Assembly (NCBI GenBank): GCA_029990175.1
Contig: JARKIP010000005.1
Coordinates: forward strand, 52,875,001-52,939,000
DNA from: Petunia secreta
Taxonomy: Eukaryota; Streptophyta; Magnoliopsida; Solanales; Solanaceae
DNA: 64,000 nt
Reading direction: 5' to 3'
The notes under the pieces were generated by a model. That model saw only the letters and a program-made list of their open reading frames with translations. It was not told where the DNA came from and did no database searches. Below are positions 1 through 10,500 of this stretch, in pieces; positions within the stretch are counted from its first letter, which is position 1, and every line of letters starts with the position of its first letter. The position numbers and the translations under genes are program-made.

Positions 1-1130
1 TGGTTGAAGAATATGATTCATAACACGCATGAAGGTACTAGGAGCATTGGAGAGACCAAAAGGCATGACAACCCATTCAAACAAGATGTCTTGGGTTTTG
101 AAGGTAGTTTTCCACTCATCCCCCGGGCGGACTCGAATTTGGTGATAGCCATTACGCATCAATTTTAGAGCATCAACAAGAACCAACTAGCATATCTAAT
201 AGATCTTTAGGCCTAGGGATGGGAAACCTATACTTTATGGTGATTCTATTGATTTCCCTACTATCAATGCACATCCTCCATGAACCATCTTTCTTGGGGG
301 TAAGATGGGCTGGGATAGCACAAGGACTAAGACTATGTTTAACAGATCCCTTTGCTAATAGCTCCTCAACTTGTCTGTTTAGTTCAGCTTGTTATGCAGG
401 ATTTATCCTATAGGGTGGCAAGTTTGGAAGTTTAGATCCAGGGATAAAGTCAATATCATGTTGAATGTCCCTAAGAGGAGGTAGCTCACTAGAAAGTTCC
501 TCAGGTACGACATCTGCAAATTCAGAAAGGATTGGGTGCACTTCTTCAAGAAGGGACAAACTAGAAGCGGATGAACTAGCAGAGAATCTTTGGTAATAAG
601 GGCTAGACAAAATCTACTTTCAATAGAAGCCTTTTCTAGTACAGTAGATGTGACATGATGTAAGCACTTAGGAACAGGGATTTAGGAGGCAGACTCACTT
701 TTGGACCTAGGAATTAGCTCGTGAGGCTTAGCGGGCTGTAGAGTGATTTTTTTACCCTTAAACTTAAAGGAGTAAGTGTTCTCCCTACCATGGTTAATGG
801 CTTCTTTATCAAATAACCAATGTCGGCCAAAGAGTATATGGGCAACATCCATAGGTAACAGATCACAGTACACGTCATCGTGGTATAGACCTATTTGAAT
901 AGGAACAAGACATCTTTGGGTAGCTGGTAGGGTCATTTTTGTTCACCCAAGCAACCTTAAAAGGGTTAGGGTGGGACTCTATTTTCAAATTAAGACGGTC
1001 TATAGCACTCTTAGCAATGACGTTCATACAACTACCCCCATCAATCACAAGTTTAACAGACTTACGATTACTCTTGCAAATAGTAGAAAAGATAGATGTA
1101 CGTTTCCATTGATTATCTAATTACTGGGTA
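1..1130 (-). pseudogene. Element H pol remnant: protease and start of reverse transcriptase
   Basis: On the minus strand, 1015-1050 encodes the retropepsin core VIDGGSCMNV. Positions 682-936 encode the following protease segment with HILFGRHWLFDKEA, equivalent to the LLGRPW region of gypsy proteases. Positions 392-610 encode the pre-RT linker with ELPPLRDIQHDIDFIPGS, and 1-190 encodes RT with GYHQIRVRPGDEWKT and MPFGLSNAPSTFMRVMNH. A stop follows RINPA near 400, a piece of RT between about 150 and 200 is missing or scrambled, and the frame changes several times. The catalytic YxDD motif would lie outside the window. The family assignment is secure; the copy is non-functional. Confidence 0.85.
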
Positions 1131-1279
1131 GCTAAGACGCACCTAACCACATTTATGTAAGTTTCATCCCCTTTGTCACAATCTAGATCAACCTCATCCC
1201 AAGAAAATTCCTCAGGTTCAACTAAGATTTCTTCATCACCTTTGAACTCCTCATAAGCTAATCCTATTGCTAATGTGCG

Positions 1280-2550
1280 ATGTGGACACTGAGATGCAAT
1301 ATAACCCTTGTCATGACAGTGATTGCATCGTATATTAGGATTAGGAATGCGAGAATTGTTAGAAGACCCTTGGATGGAAGATTGGAGGATATGAAAGATG
1401 ACAGTGGAGGAACGGTAGAGCTAACCTCTCTTTGTCTAGGGATAACTGGAGTATTGACTCGATTCTTACGGGATTCCCCAACTTGAAATGGCCCTCAACG
1501 CATGGATGATGTTTTGAAATATTTCTCAAGCTCTAAGGCTTTTTGGTATGAATCCTCTACATAATCAGGGGAATAAAGATTAAGTTCCTTTTTAATGTCT
1601 GGACGAAGCCCATTTATGAACCTAGCAACAGTGACATAGGTGGGTTCTGTTAGCTCAGACCTAAGTTTTAGGTCAAGGAATTGGGTCATATACTCGGTCA
1701 CACTAGAGTTCAATTGCCTGCGGTTAAGCATTTGATCTATGAGTTGGGACATGAAAGAGAAAGGAAAAAATTGCTGTTGAAGTTTCGCTTTCATTTCAGC
1801 CCACCGAGTAATTGATGTTTGACCTAGATGCTCTATCTCTCGAGTAATATTTTGCCAATATTTCTTAGCACTTCCGACTAGTTTTATTTTAGCAAAGCGA
1901 ACACGAGAAATGTCAACATGTCATACCACTCAAAGTGGTCCTCTAAGTTATCTACCCAATCAAGAAACAGGATGGGGTCAAACTTTCCATCAAAACAGGG
2001 TACTTCCACCTTGACCTTTTTTGTAAGGTCATTGTGGTCCTCATAGGTTCTCCTATGTGGTAAAGTTCTATCAAACCTAAGAGTTCTCCTTTTAGGATAT
2101 TCCCTATGTCTTATTTTGGTCAAGGAAAGAAGGATTATCACCTAGTAGATAGTGTTGGGTGTAATACAGACGCCCACCTCTAAATTGATCTTCATCCAAA
2201 TGAAAATCTTCATCTATAGGAGCTTTGGTGCGACAAAAGAGCATGATTGATGATGAGGATTGACTGAAGGTTGGACAGACAGACTTGACTAACGGTGAGG
2301 ATTAACCTTAGTGTGGGTCAGATTAGGAGGAACAGGTGAAAGACCATCTTTAGGGGTATATGGTTGGCCGTCAGTGGACCCTACTGAAAAGAGGGATAAA
2401 TTTGATGGGTCATTATTACCAATAGATTGCTTGCCTTTAACAATTACTATCAATTGATCCATTTGTTCTTGGAGTTGTTTAAAGCCATCTTTGAGATATG
2501 AGAGATCATCTACTTGCTCTTTAAGATCTTTAAGGTCACAGACAAGCTCA
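1280..2550 (-). pseudogene. Element H gag remnant
   Basis: Three minus-strand segments match the gypsy gag order. About 2300-2550 gives an N-terminal part with QLQEQMDQLIVIV. Positions 1884-2141 contain VEVPCFDGKFDP and FLDWVDNLEDHFEWYDM, the start of the Retrotrans_gag domain. Positions 1495-1794 contain VTEYMTQFLDLKLRSE and ARFINGLRPDIKKEL, its C-terminal half. A zinc knuckle lies at about 1283-1330 as CNHCHDKGYIASQC, with Tyr where the zinc-binding His of CX2CX4HX4C should be. The segments are in different frames, so the protein is broken. Confidence 0.8.
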
Positions 2551-3236
2551 GTATCAACTTGGGATGAAGTAGCTTCATTTTTTCAGTATTTATGGAAATA
2601 AGGGGCATGGTGAAGAAATTGGAAATAAGGCACAAAGTTTGAATAATGCACCAGGATAGTTTCATGGAAAGACTGGAGAGGTCACAATGGTCCCACTTAA
2701 AAATCAAACTCCTTAGGCAAGTAATAGCCTTTTTGACAAAACTTTCCTAGACATGCACCAATCCACAACTGTGTGACTCAATGGATGGTTTTTTATTTAT
2801 TTATTTTTTTTAGATTGTTGTAAAGGAAAGAAATTTAGGGTGAACTCACTGAGAATGACTAAATATTACAACTTATAACAGAAGAATATAAACTAATATC
2901 TAAATGCACAGAAAGAACTAAAATATTAATGTAAAGACTAAACCAATAATTTTTTTTTTCATTTTTTTTTGGAGATATACGAATGACTTTTCTTTCTTTT
3001 TTTTTTAGAAATTTTTTTTAGTGGATTATCTTACACACAAATATTAACAAAGTAATTAAGTAAAAAGACGAGTATCTTATAGTGGTCCAAAATCTCACTT
3101 CTAGTAGTGTCTTGCGGGACTTTCTTCAACTTCCAAAGCTTCAAAAATTGAGTGTAATAGCAACGATTTTTTTTTCTCTTAGCAGGTGGTGAGTATTTTT
3201 TATGGTGCTAAAAAGTATAGTTGGACAAAACCTTAA

Positions 3237-3249
3237 GCTCCGATACCGA
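3237..3249 (-). other. Element H primer binding site (initiator-tRNA-Met type, degenerate)
   Basis: The minus strand reads TCGGTATCGGAGC, two changes from the common plant PBS TGGTATCAGAGC. It sits just inside an LTR end reading GGTGCTACA at 3256. Confidence 0.6.
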
Positions 3250-3400
3250 TATTAATGTAGCACCACAAAGTAAGTATGAAAATTTTGAGAAAAGTTAGAA
3301 ATTAGAGAATAGACTAGAGAAGGAGGAGAAGAATAAGAGAGGAATCAACTAATTTTTTTTTCCATAAATTGAGGTGCTTTATAATGAACCTGGAAGGCTC

Positions 3401-3408
3401 TATTTATA
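3401..3408 (-). promoter_or_regulatory. TATA box in the LTR of element H
   Basis: The minus strand reads TATAAATA followed by GAGCC, about 150 bp before the LTR inner end. That is the expected position for an LTR promoter driving gag. Confidence 0.5.
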
Positions 3409-3628
3409 GTAGGGGTCTTGCCATGGTAAAAGCCTAAAACTAGGTAAACTTTATCTCTAACTAAGACATAAAGATAAAATCAAAATATGATAAAAATAAA
3501 ATCTAACAAAAGATAATGGTGATGATAAATTCTATCCTTGAAGATAATTACTTTAAATTAAGATAAAAATAGAAAATTATCCATTTTAGTTTGGATTTAC
3601 ATCAAATGGTGTCTAAAGTCAAAATAGG

Positions 3629-4592
3629 GGATTGGGATTTGCTCCAGTAAGCTTAGTAACAGTAAGTAGCAGTAGTGTCTAATTGTTTGACACGTGGCTT
3701 TGTACTTTAAAGGTCATTTTATTTTGTACTTATTTTATGTTAAAATAAATGTAATAATAAAAAAGGCAAGAATATACAAATGCATTTCATTTCCTTGTAA
3801 ACCTACCCCCTGTTATTATCTTCCTAAAGACACATCATTAACTTATTCCAATTGAACAAAAACTCTAGGAAGTGCCTTTGATATAAGCAAAAGTTGTGAG
3901 GTTAAGTCAGATCATTAACCTATTCCAATTAAACAAATACCTAAGTTTAATTGAATTAAGCTTTATTAATTACTTATATATTTAGATGATTATTCAAAAT
4001 ATCAATTGTCCCTAAAATTTATTATATCAAGTGAATTGCTTAGTTATTTAGAAATACATAATTATTTTTTATTTTTTTGAAATATGCTTTCATTTAATAC
4101 AATTTATTGAACATTTGATACCACTTATCGAATGAATAGAAAGTTAATGTGGTTCGCCTGGAGGTTCTATTTCGCACTTTTATTTGCAATATATTTCTAT
4201 TTTAATTAATGTAGATTTCATATTGATAAAGATTAATTAAATTTAATTAGATAATTAACAAAATTATATTTAAAGATTAAACAAAACTGAACAGGTAGAT
4301 TTTTTATTTTTTGTCAATGGCAAAACCATTGCTGGGTTTCATCAATATTTAATATAGTACCAATTAAATTAAAACGATTGAAAGGAGAGGGTACCAACTA
4401 CAGCTTTTGTTCTAGTCAAAGGGATACCTTGGGGCGAGAGGGAAGGTTCACAGGGAAATGAGATGCATACATTTATTTTAACATAAAATAAGTACAAAAT
4501 AAAATGACCTTTAAAGTACAAAGCCACGTGTCAAACAATTAGACACTACTGCTACTTACTGTTACTAAGCTTACTGGAGCAAATCCCCATCC
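3629..4592. mobile_element. Non-autonomous Mutator-like element (964 bp) with long terminal inverted repeats
   Basis: Positions 3629-3753 and 4468-4592 are reverse complements over about 125 bp; the only difference I see is one base near the tip (GGATTGGGATTT against GGATGGGGATTT). The element is bordered by a 9-bp direct repeat CAAAATAGG at 3620-3628 and 4593-4601. Long inverted repeats with a 9-bp duplication are the signature of the Mutator superfamily. The interior is AT-rich with no transposase ORF, so it would have moved in trans. The near-perfect arms suggest a recent insertion or arm homogenisation. Confidence 0.88.
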
Positions 4593-4612
4593 CAAAATAG
4601 GGTGGGATGTCA

Positions 4613-5013
4613 CTGAAGCTATAGTATCATATTTCCTACCATATAATCCCTTTTGGCTGGATTAGTGGACAAGCTAATTAAAAAAAAAATTGGAAGCTAA
4701 TTATTTTTGGCTTTACATTACGAATCACATGAATACACAGTATGAGATGTTTCCAATAAATTTCATGATACTTAAAAAGGACCTTTTATACAGCAACCTG
4801 TTAGTTGCAACAAAGTTGTCAAATAAAAAGCTATCTATTATCATCTTTTGTTTTTGGTCTAAGAGTTAAAACGGATGACTTATATCTTTCTAACGACATG
4901 ATTATCAAGAACAATCCAAAATCACTTAGGTATACAAAATGATAATTATGAATAAAATCACAGTCAAGAAATCCAGCTATAAGCTAAATAGCCATAATTA
5001 TTTGAGAAGACAA
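4613..5013. other. AT-rich sequence between transposons, nothing recognised
   Basis: I see no convincing ORF, inverted repeat or RNA gene. It is probably old host or transposon sequence. Confidence 0.5.
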
Positions 5014-5016
5014 TAA

Positions 5017-5549
5017 GGGGTCGTTCGGTTACTGAGCTAAATGGTTAATACCCGCGCAAAACTTTGCGTTAATTTAGCGCAGCGTTCGATTGATTTTTTG
5101 AGAAATTTTAATACCTGCATAAATTAATACAACGTTTGGCTACGTTTTTGTATATGCCGCATTATTAATACTTGCATTATTAATGCGGGAATCTATGTAT
5201 TACTTTATGCGGGGTAGAAGATGGTATTAATAATGTGGGTATTAATAACGCAGGTATTAAAATTTAAAATGATAAAAGTAACCTTATTATGAGAATATAT
5301 TTTAAATTTTTTTTAAGGAGTAAATAAATATTTTAAATAATAATATTGTAATATATCAGTGATTCAAAAAATAATCCCTATGTTATAATATATGCATGGC
5401 TAATACCCACATTACTAAACCCCGCGCTAACTAATACCCGCATTATTAATAACCACATTATTAATACATATATTATTAATACCCACATTACTAATACCCA
5501 CATTATTAATTAATACCCGCATAAACAACACGAGTAACCGAACGACCCC
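5017..5549. mobile_element. Tourist-like MITE (PIF/Harbinger type), 533 bp
   Basis: The left end GGGGTCGTTCGGTTACT is matched by its reverse complement at the right end (5533-5549). The flanks carry a 3-bp duplication TAA at 5014-5016 and 5550-5552, the usual PIF/Harbinger target duplication. The interior contains many copies of short motifs such as TTAATACCCGCATTA in both orientations, so the whole element could fold back. There is no coding capacity. Confidence 0.85.
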
Positions 5550-5552
5550 TAA

Positions 5553-6007
5553 TAGCATTAAGGGAAAAAGCAAGTAACTGGAGAGAAAAGAGGGGAAAAG
5601 ACCCCAAGTCTTTAAATAAGAATAAGGGACAAGACCAAGTCAACCTTTAATTAATTTAAGTAAAGACTGAAGTGTAGTCATTAAAAATTTGTGGGCAAAA
5701 TAAACATTTTTCGGATTTACAAAAACACCCCAATTTTCAAATTTTCAATCTCCCTCCTTCCCACCTACTTTTACACTCTTTCTCATATTTCAAATTATTT
5801 CAAACTTAATTCTCTCACTTCACTTCTTTCTCTCTCTTTTTTCTTCTTCCTTCTTTTTCTTTCTTCTAGATTTCTTTTTAAATTTTATTTCATCACCATC
5901 CACATTATTTTTCTTTCTTGTTCTTCGTATCAATTTTATTTTTTCTTTGTTCTTCTCCATTTTCTTCCTCTTCATCCCCGTTTCATTCTTTTTTAAGTTT
6001 TTTTTTT
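5553..6007. other. Unassigned interval with a strong pyrimidine tract
   Basis: From about 5740 to 6010 the plus strand is very rich in C and T with long T runs. The ORFs here are low-complexity Phe/Leu/Ser products and are not credible genes. The tract starts where copia gag homology of element J stops, so it marks the truncation point or a separate insertion. Confidence 0.5.
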
Positions 6008-6922
6008 TTAAATTCTAGTCGTTTTACACATCTTTTCGGATGTAAACATATTATTTTTGCATTCCCAGGAAAAATGACCAAATTTATGACAAGTATAATA
6101 TTCAATATTTGACTTATCGTACCTTCCTTGATTTTGCCTCCATCCTCTACCTCTTCCACGGCCTTTTCCTTGGTTATAGTCTTGGCTTTTATTCTTTTTG
6201 CTTGGTGGTTGACTACCACCTCTTCCTCTTCCACCACGACCTTGTCCATGTCCACGGCCTCTTTGTTTTGAGCCACGCCTTTCATCTTTCTCCTTGAAAG
6301 AAAGTTTTGCTTGTAACGCTTGTTCAACCGATTCTTCTTTCAGTTTCTTCAATTTTTCTTCATGTGCTTGCAAGGAACCCGTGAGTTCTTTAATGGTCAT
6401 GGTGTCCAAGTCTTTGGACACTTCAATAGGCACAACAATATAATTAAATTTTGAATCAAAGGATCGTAGTATTTTTGCAACGACCCTATCATCACTTAAG
6501 TCTTCACCATATCTCTTCATTTGATTGACAATAGCCAAAACTCTTGAAATATAATCTGAAACGGATTCGGATTTCTTCATATGCAATGATTCAAACTCTC
6601 CTCTTAAGGTTTGGAGACAAACTCTTTTTACTTTATCCAAACTTTTAAATAAAGTTTGAAGAATCTCCCATGCTTGCTTGGAGGTGGTTGCATTTGCAAC
6701 CTTCTAAAACATCTTGTCATCCAAACTTTGATGGACGAGAGTGAGTGTCTTTTGATCTTTCTTTCTAAAGGCACCATCATCCTCCGCTTCATCACCTCCG
6801 ACTTCCACCAGTTCCCAAACATCATAGGCACCAAGTAAGGCCTTCATCCGGATACACAAATTTCCATAGTTTTCTTTTGTGAGCATAGGAACTTGGAATG
6901 GAGTTCCATTACTATTTGTCAT
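6008..6922 (-). pseudogene. Element J copia gag (UBN2 type), one in-frame stop
   Basis: The start is taken at the ATG at 6922 (MTNSNGTPFQVPML), followed by YGNLCIRMKALLGAYDVWE, the DUF4219-like N-terminus of copia gag. The UBN2 domain follows, with SVSDYISRVLAIVNQMKRYG and SFDSKFNYIVVPIE, then a Gly/Arg-rich basic stretch. A TAG stop after DDKMF near 6705 breaks the frame once; the frame resumes immediately after it. The C-terminal zinc knuckle reads YYTCHKFGHFSWEC, where the first Cys of CX2CX4HX4C is Tyr. Total length is about 304 codons, normal for the N-terminal and zinc-knuckle parts of this family. It is a dead gene. Confidence 0.87.
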
Positions 6923-6971
6923 CTTTTTCCAAGTTTGGTTTTCTCTCAAACACACCGGCTCTGATATCAAA

Positions 6972-7326
6972 TGATAGAAAATTTGGGAGAGTAAGACAGC
7001 ACAAAACAAAACTCAAAACTCACAAAGAAGTTAATAGAGGAAAGTAGGATTTCTATTCAACTTGACTTGCTCAAATGGCTAGGAATACATGGCTATTTAT
7101 AGAAGAATTATTTCATGTATCTAGCCTACACTATATGTAAATACATTAACTTAGTTCACACTTTACCTCTCCCTAGATACATGGATGACACTAATACATA
7201 GATGAATTCACACTTTAATACATGTACTAACTTAATATTCTAGTTCATGAACTAATATAAACACATGTAGACAAATGTAAACTAATGTGAACTAAATGGA
7301 AACAAGTTTATTTTGTTCATATTTCA
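6972..7326 (-). repeat. Element J 5' LTR (about 355 bp)
   Basis: The inner end reads TTTCTATCA on the minus strand, two bases before the primer binding site. The outer end reads TGAAATATGAAC and abuts GSTU coding sequence. A TATAAATA box lies at 7094-7101 on the minus strand. No second copy is present to confirm the ends. Confidence 0.6.
7094..7101 (-). promoter_or_regulatory. TATA box in the LTR of element J
   Basis: TATAAATA followed by GCC on the minus strand, about 120 bp before the LTR inner end. Confidence 0.45.
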
Positions 7327-8133
7327 ACTTAAGGATCTTTAGGCAAAATGGGAGGGCCTTCAAATGTGTCATCAATGTATTCTACAATGACCATAGACTC
7401 AGCAATGGACTTAACATTGTGAATAAGCACAGGGATATTCTTGTGAATGGGGTTGGATTGGAGAAGTAAATGGCTCTTGTTATGACACGACCCGGAATCC
7501 GGTTAGGCCGTGTGGGCACCCGACATCCTCCCCTAGACCCGTCGGGCGAACCCTTACCAATTAAATTAGGAAAATAAATATAATAGTTCATAAATAAGGA
7601 CAAGAGTTAAAAAAACACACAGACATATTGACACTTCTAAGTTGTACGAAAGAAAATTACAGCTAACTACCCAACATACTAAGTTTAGGGCTATCCAGAC
7701 TAGACATCTAAGAGTACAAAAGAAGACAAATACCTCCTGAAGGGAGCAAAATGCAACTGAAATAATAACCAATAAACTGGTGGCCATCCGGAATAAAAGC
7801 TGGCTCACCCTGACAGCTGAAGTCGTCTTCGCTCCTTCACAACGTGGCAAACTCAATCCTGGAGCGAACCTGCCGAAACGAAATAGATAGACAAGAAACA
7901 AACAACAAACAAGGGTGAGTCAAAAGGACTCAATAAGTGGGGCAGACTAGCCACCTCAAAGAATAGGATAGCTAGCCAGGGAGAAGAAAAACAAATAAAC
8001 TAAATCCATCTTATTTGAACTATAAACAGGCAAAGCCAAATAATAACTGAAAACACGTATGGAATCATAAACAGCCAGGGACATAAGGTAGACAGAACAT
8101 ATAGATATCCTGAACATGTCGACAATAAGAAAT

Positions 8134-8275
8134 ACATCCTGTTGCGGCGTGAAACCCGATCCATATATTCATACTGTTGCGGCGTGCAACCCGATTCGTA
8201 TATTTATACTGTTGCGGCGTGCAACCCGATCCGATCCATGTATTTATATTGTCGCGACGTGCAACCCGGGATACG
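8134..8275. repeat. Short tandem array in LTR G, unit about 35 bp
   Basis: About four copies of a unit containing TTGCGGCGTGCAACCCGATC joined by ATATATTTATACTG-like spacers. A related array is in LTR I (52268-52390). The LTRs of A and B do not have it. Confidence 0.8.
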
Positions 8276-8430
8276 AGCCAGAAATATACAGGCAAACTAA
8301 GATACGTTCACAACCTGGTATACATACCGCATATATAAAACACAACACGATAGTCACACAATAGTCAGCACGCGGTGCAATGAAATGGGATGAATGCAGT
8401 ATGATGCAATAGTGTCACATGTGCCAAATA

Positions 8431-8777
8431 GATGGAGCGGAATCCTCCTGCTCCGGGGGCGGAATCCTCCTACCCTCAATATGATGCAATGGAGCGGAAT
8501 CCTCCTGCTCCGAGGGCGGAATCCTCCTACCTTCAATATGATCCAATGGAGCGGAATCCTCCTGCTTCAAGGGCGGGATCCTCCTACCCTCAATATGATG
8601 CAATGGAGCGGAATCCTCCTGCTCCGAGGGCGGAATCCTCCTACCCTCAATATGATCCAATGGAGCGGAATCCTCCTGCTCCGAGGGCAAAATCCTCCTA
8701 CCCTCAATATGATGCAATGGAGCGGGATCCTCCTGCTCCGAGGGCAGAATCCTCCTACCCTCAATATGATGCAATAG
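8431..8777. repeat. 57-bp minisatellite in LTR G
   Basis: Six copies of a 57-bp unit. Each unit holds two GGCGGAATCCTCCT-like half-units and one TCAATATGATGCAA segment. Since 57 is a multiple of three, all six frames stay open and give repeat peptides, which explains the long but meaningless ORFs here. Confidence 0.9.
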
Positions 8778-10313
8778 AGCATACGAATGCAACATGATGC
8801 AATAATAACCCATCACCAGCGCGGGACTCTCATCGACAGCTGGAAAGTATATACCAACTCACTGCCAAAGTACAATACTCAGATTCTCAATGCAATACCA
8901 ATAACAGGACATAACATATAATATAGAATATAAATTCAAAGCTAAGGCGTAATGAATACGCCTATCGGCAGCTACACACGTAAGGAACACGTGGTAGAAA
9001 ATCCACGAGGCCAGGTGCCTCCAAAGAAATGGGTATAAACACTTACCTTGTTACAAAGTTAGTGCATCCACTCAATAACCGCTTGTCCTTTTGGTTTCAT
9101 TGCCAAACGATCCCACTCTATTCAATAAGTAGAAAAATATATCAAATTAGGCTAAAGGCTTCATTTCTCACATCTTTCGGCAATCCGGTTAAGAACTTGA
9201 TACCCTATTTGCATACGCAATACGCGGGCCAGGCCTATGTACAGGGTTTAAGGTCACATAACCAAATCCCAAATAAATTACGTTTATATGTTGCCCATAA
9301 TTCACTGAGTACAAATATATAATTAATTTCATTATCGGGGTCCATTTGACCGTTTAAACTATTAATTGAACTTATTAATACGATGTCTAATATTCCAAGT
9401 TTTACCGTCAAAATATATTCAAACACACGTAATAAACTCAAATAATATATTAGGATCATTATCTGAATATTTCAGAATGAAAATTCTACTTTTCTCCGGC
9501 CCCTTTTTTTATTTTCTGGCATTTTTTCCACTGTGCCATCTCTGTTTCGTTTTCTCTGTTTATCATTTCTTCGTACAAGTTTCTGTTTTCTCAATTCTCT
9601 TTTATATGAGTGTAAATCCACTTTCCACCGCCTAACTCATTCTTTGTTTCTTTCCTTTTTTTGTTTTGTCTTTTTCTATTTGTTTACTTTTCTTTTCTTT
9701 TCTCTTTTTTTTTCTTTTCGCGGCGAAAATTAAAATGGTACTCTGCGATATTCCAAATAATTCCAACTTTTGCATACAAGTTATACAAAATATATGTAAC
9801 ACACTTGCTAAGACGGATCTCGAATCGGGTTTCCGAAACTCAAGATGCGAATTTAAATAGAAAAAATCAAATTATTTAACTTTCGACATTTTAGCGGAAC
9901 TAGCCGAACAACATAGAAATTCACATTCGAACGTTTACAAAAGTCATAAATAATCATACGAGCCTAACGACGCTTTCGGATTTGGAATCGAAGTTCGTTC
10001 GCCAAAACCGAGCTCAAAAATCTCTTTTTAATATTTATCGCCAATAAAAACTGAAACCTTCTTCCGATGCCTATCAAACGAGGTCTGATTTAGCTCAAAT
10101 TTTACAGACAGGTCCTAATGGACATTACGAATATTTTAAAATTATCGACACGCCAATCGGAGTCCTAACTTCTGAAACGACTGACCGAGAACGTTTCATG
10201 TTATGAACATCTTCTTCAACGTACCCATATTTCACGCCCTTCATCTTAAGAGCCCACTCAACTGCGCGACTAAAAGGGCTCAGTGAAGCACCCAGCAATT
10301 TCACTTATGCCAT

Positions 10314-10500
10314 TTCACATGACTTTTGCTACTACTAAGTGTTGAGGATGTTTTTCAGGTGGTTTTCAGCTCCTTGAATTCTGGTCTTCATTTTAATGAG
10401 GAAAGAATTTAAGGAAGTGTCCTAGGAATCAAAGCAATTCATGTAATATTCATAATTATTTGTCAATTCAGCTGTCTTTTTTTTTCTTTTTTCTTTTATT
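10314..10500 (-). other. Upstream flank of the GSTU remnant
   Basis: This should be the former 5' UTR and promoter side of the GSTU remnant. I see no clear TATA box or other element. Confidence 0.35.

Larger units (their letters stand above)
1..4612 (-). mobile_element. Element H: Ty3/gypsy retrotransposon, minus strand, truncated by the window edge
   Basis: Reading the minus strand from high to low coordinates gives an LTR, a degenerate primer binding site, gag remnants, a protease segment and the first part of reverse transcriptase, which then leaves the window. This order is that of Ty3/gypsy elements. Stops and frame changes occur in every coding part, so it is a dead copy. The outer LTR boundary at 4612 is inferred from a TGACATCCC start and is the weakest coordinate. 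The Mutator-like element at 3629-4592 lies inside that LTR if the boundary is right. Confidence 0.75.
3256..4612 (-). repeat. Element H 5' LTR, interrupted by a Mutator-like element
   Basis: The inner end (GGTGCTACA on the minus strand) is next to the primer binding site. The outer end is inferred at 4612, where the minus strand begins TGACATCCC. Without the 964-bp insertion and its 9-bp duplication the LTR would be about 384 bp. The partner LTR lies outside the window, so the boundary cannot be confirmed here. Confidence 0.45.
6008..7326 (-). mobile_element. Element J: truncated Ty1/copia retrotransposon (5' LTR and gag only)
   Basis: The minus strand reads LTR (7326-6972), a primer binding site with TGATATCAGAGCC, then gag (6922-6008). 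No protease, integrase, RT or 3' LTR follows, so the element is cut off just after the gag zinc knuckle. Its LTR interrupts the GSTU exon after codon 87, which fixes the outer edge near 7326. The matching flank is lost, so no duplication can be checked. Confidence 0.75.
7483..10198 (-). repeat. G: solo LTR of the family-A retrotransposon (2716 bp)
   Basis: The plus strand begins TGACACGACCC and ends CGTTTCA, the same termini in reverse as the LTRs of A and B. A 5-bp duplication TGTTA on both sides shows a complete insertion that has lost its internal region by LTR-LTR recombination. Inside are a 57-bp tandem array (8431-8777) and a second array of about 35-bp units (8134-8275). ORFs here are by-products of the repeats. 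Confidence 0.92.
7327..10313 (-). pseudogene. Tau-class glutathione S-transferase (GSTU) exon 1 remnant, split by a solo LTR
   Basis: GSTU enzymes conjugate glutathione to electrophiles in the plant cytosol. The minus strand from the ATG at 10313 encodes the N-terminal thioredoxin-like half. It has VKLLGASLSPFSRAVEWALK (catalytic Ser region), YVEEDVHNKSHLLLQSNP, IPVLIHN (cis-Pro segment) and ESMVIVEYID (glutathione site), ending at GPPILPKDP after 87 codons. Codon 3 is TAA. The exon is split at codons 37-39 by solo LTR G (7483-10198), which duplicated TGTTA at 7478-7482 and 10199-10203. After codon 87 it is cut by the LTR of element J. I found no second exon in the window. The stop, the two insertions and the truncation make it a pseudogene. 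The family call is strong; the lineage is not resolvable from this fragment. Confidence 0.9.

Noticed and set aside
5691..6112. Phe/Leu/Ser-rich plus-strand ORFs
   Set aside because: They are translations of a pyrimidine-rich tract and overlap the minus-strand copia gag.
6972..7386. First placement of the J LTR end at 7386, using a TGTAGAA terminus
   Set aside because: The stretch 7327-7386 encodes GSTU residues (VEYIDDTFEGPPILPKDP), so the LTR must stop near 7326.
8431..8777. Regular repeats and spacers suggesting a CRISPR array
   Set aside because: Units are head-to-tail without unique spacers, lie inside a retrotransposon LTR, and the genome is a plant.
8394..8816. Long overlapping ORFs with peptide repeats such as MERNPPAPRAESSYPQYD on both strands
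   Set aside because: The 57-bp unit is a multiple of three, so all frames stay open. The same effect occurs in every LTR of the family. It is a repeat by-product, not a protein.
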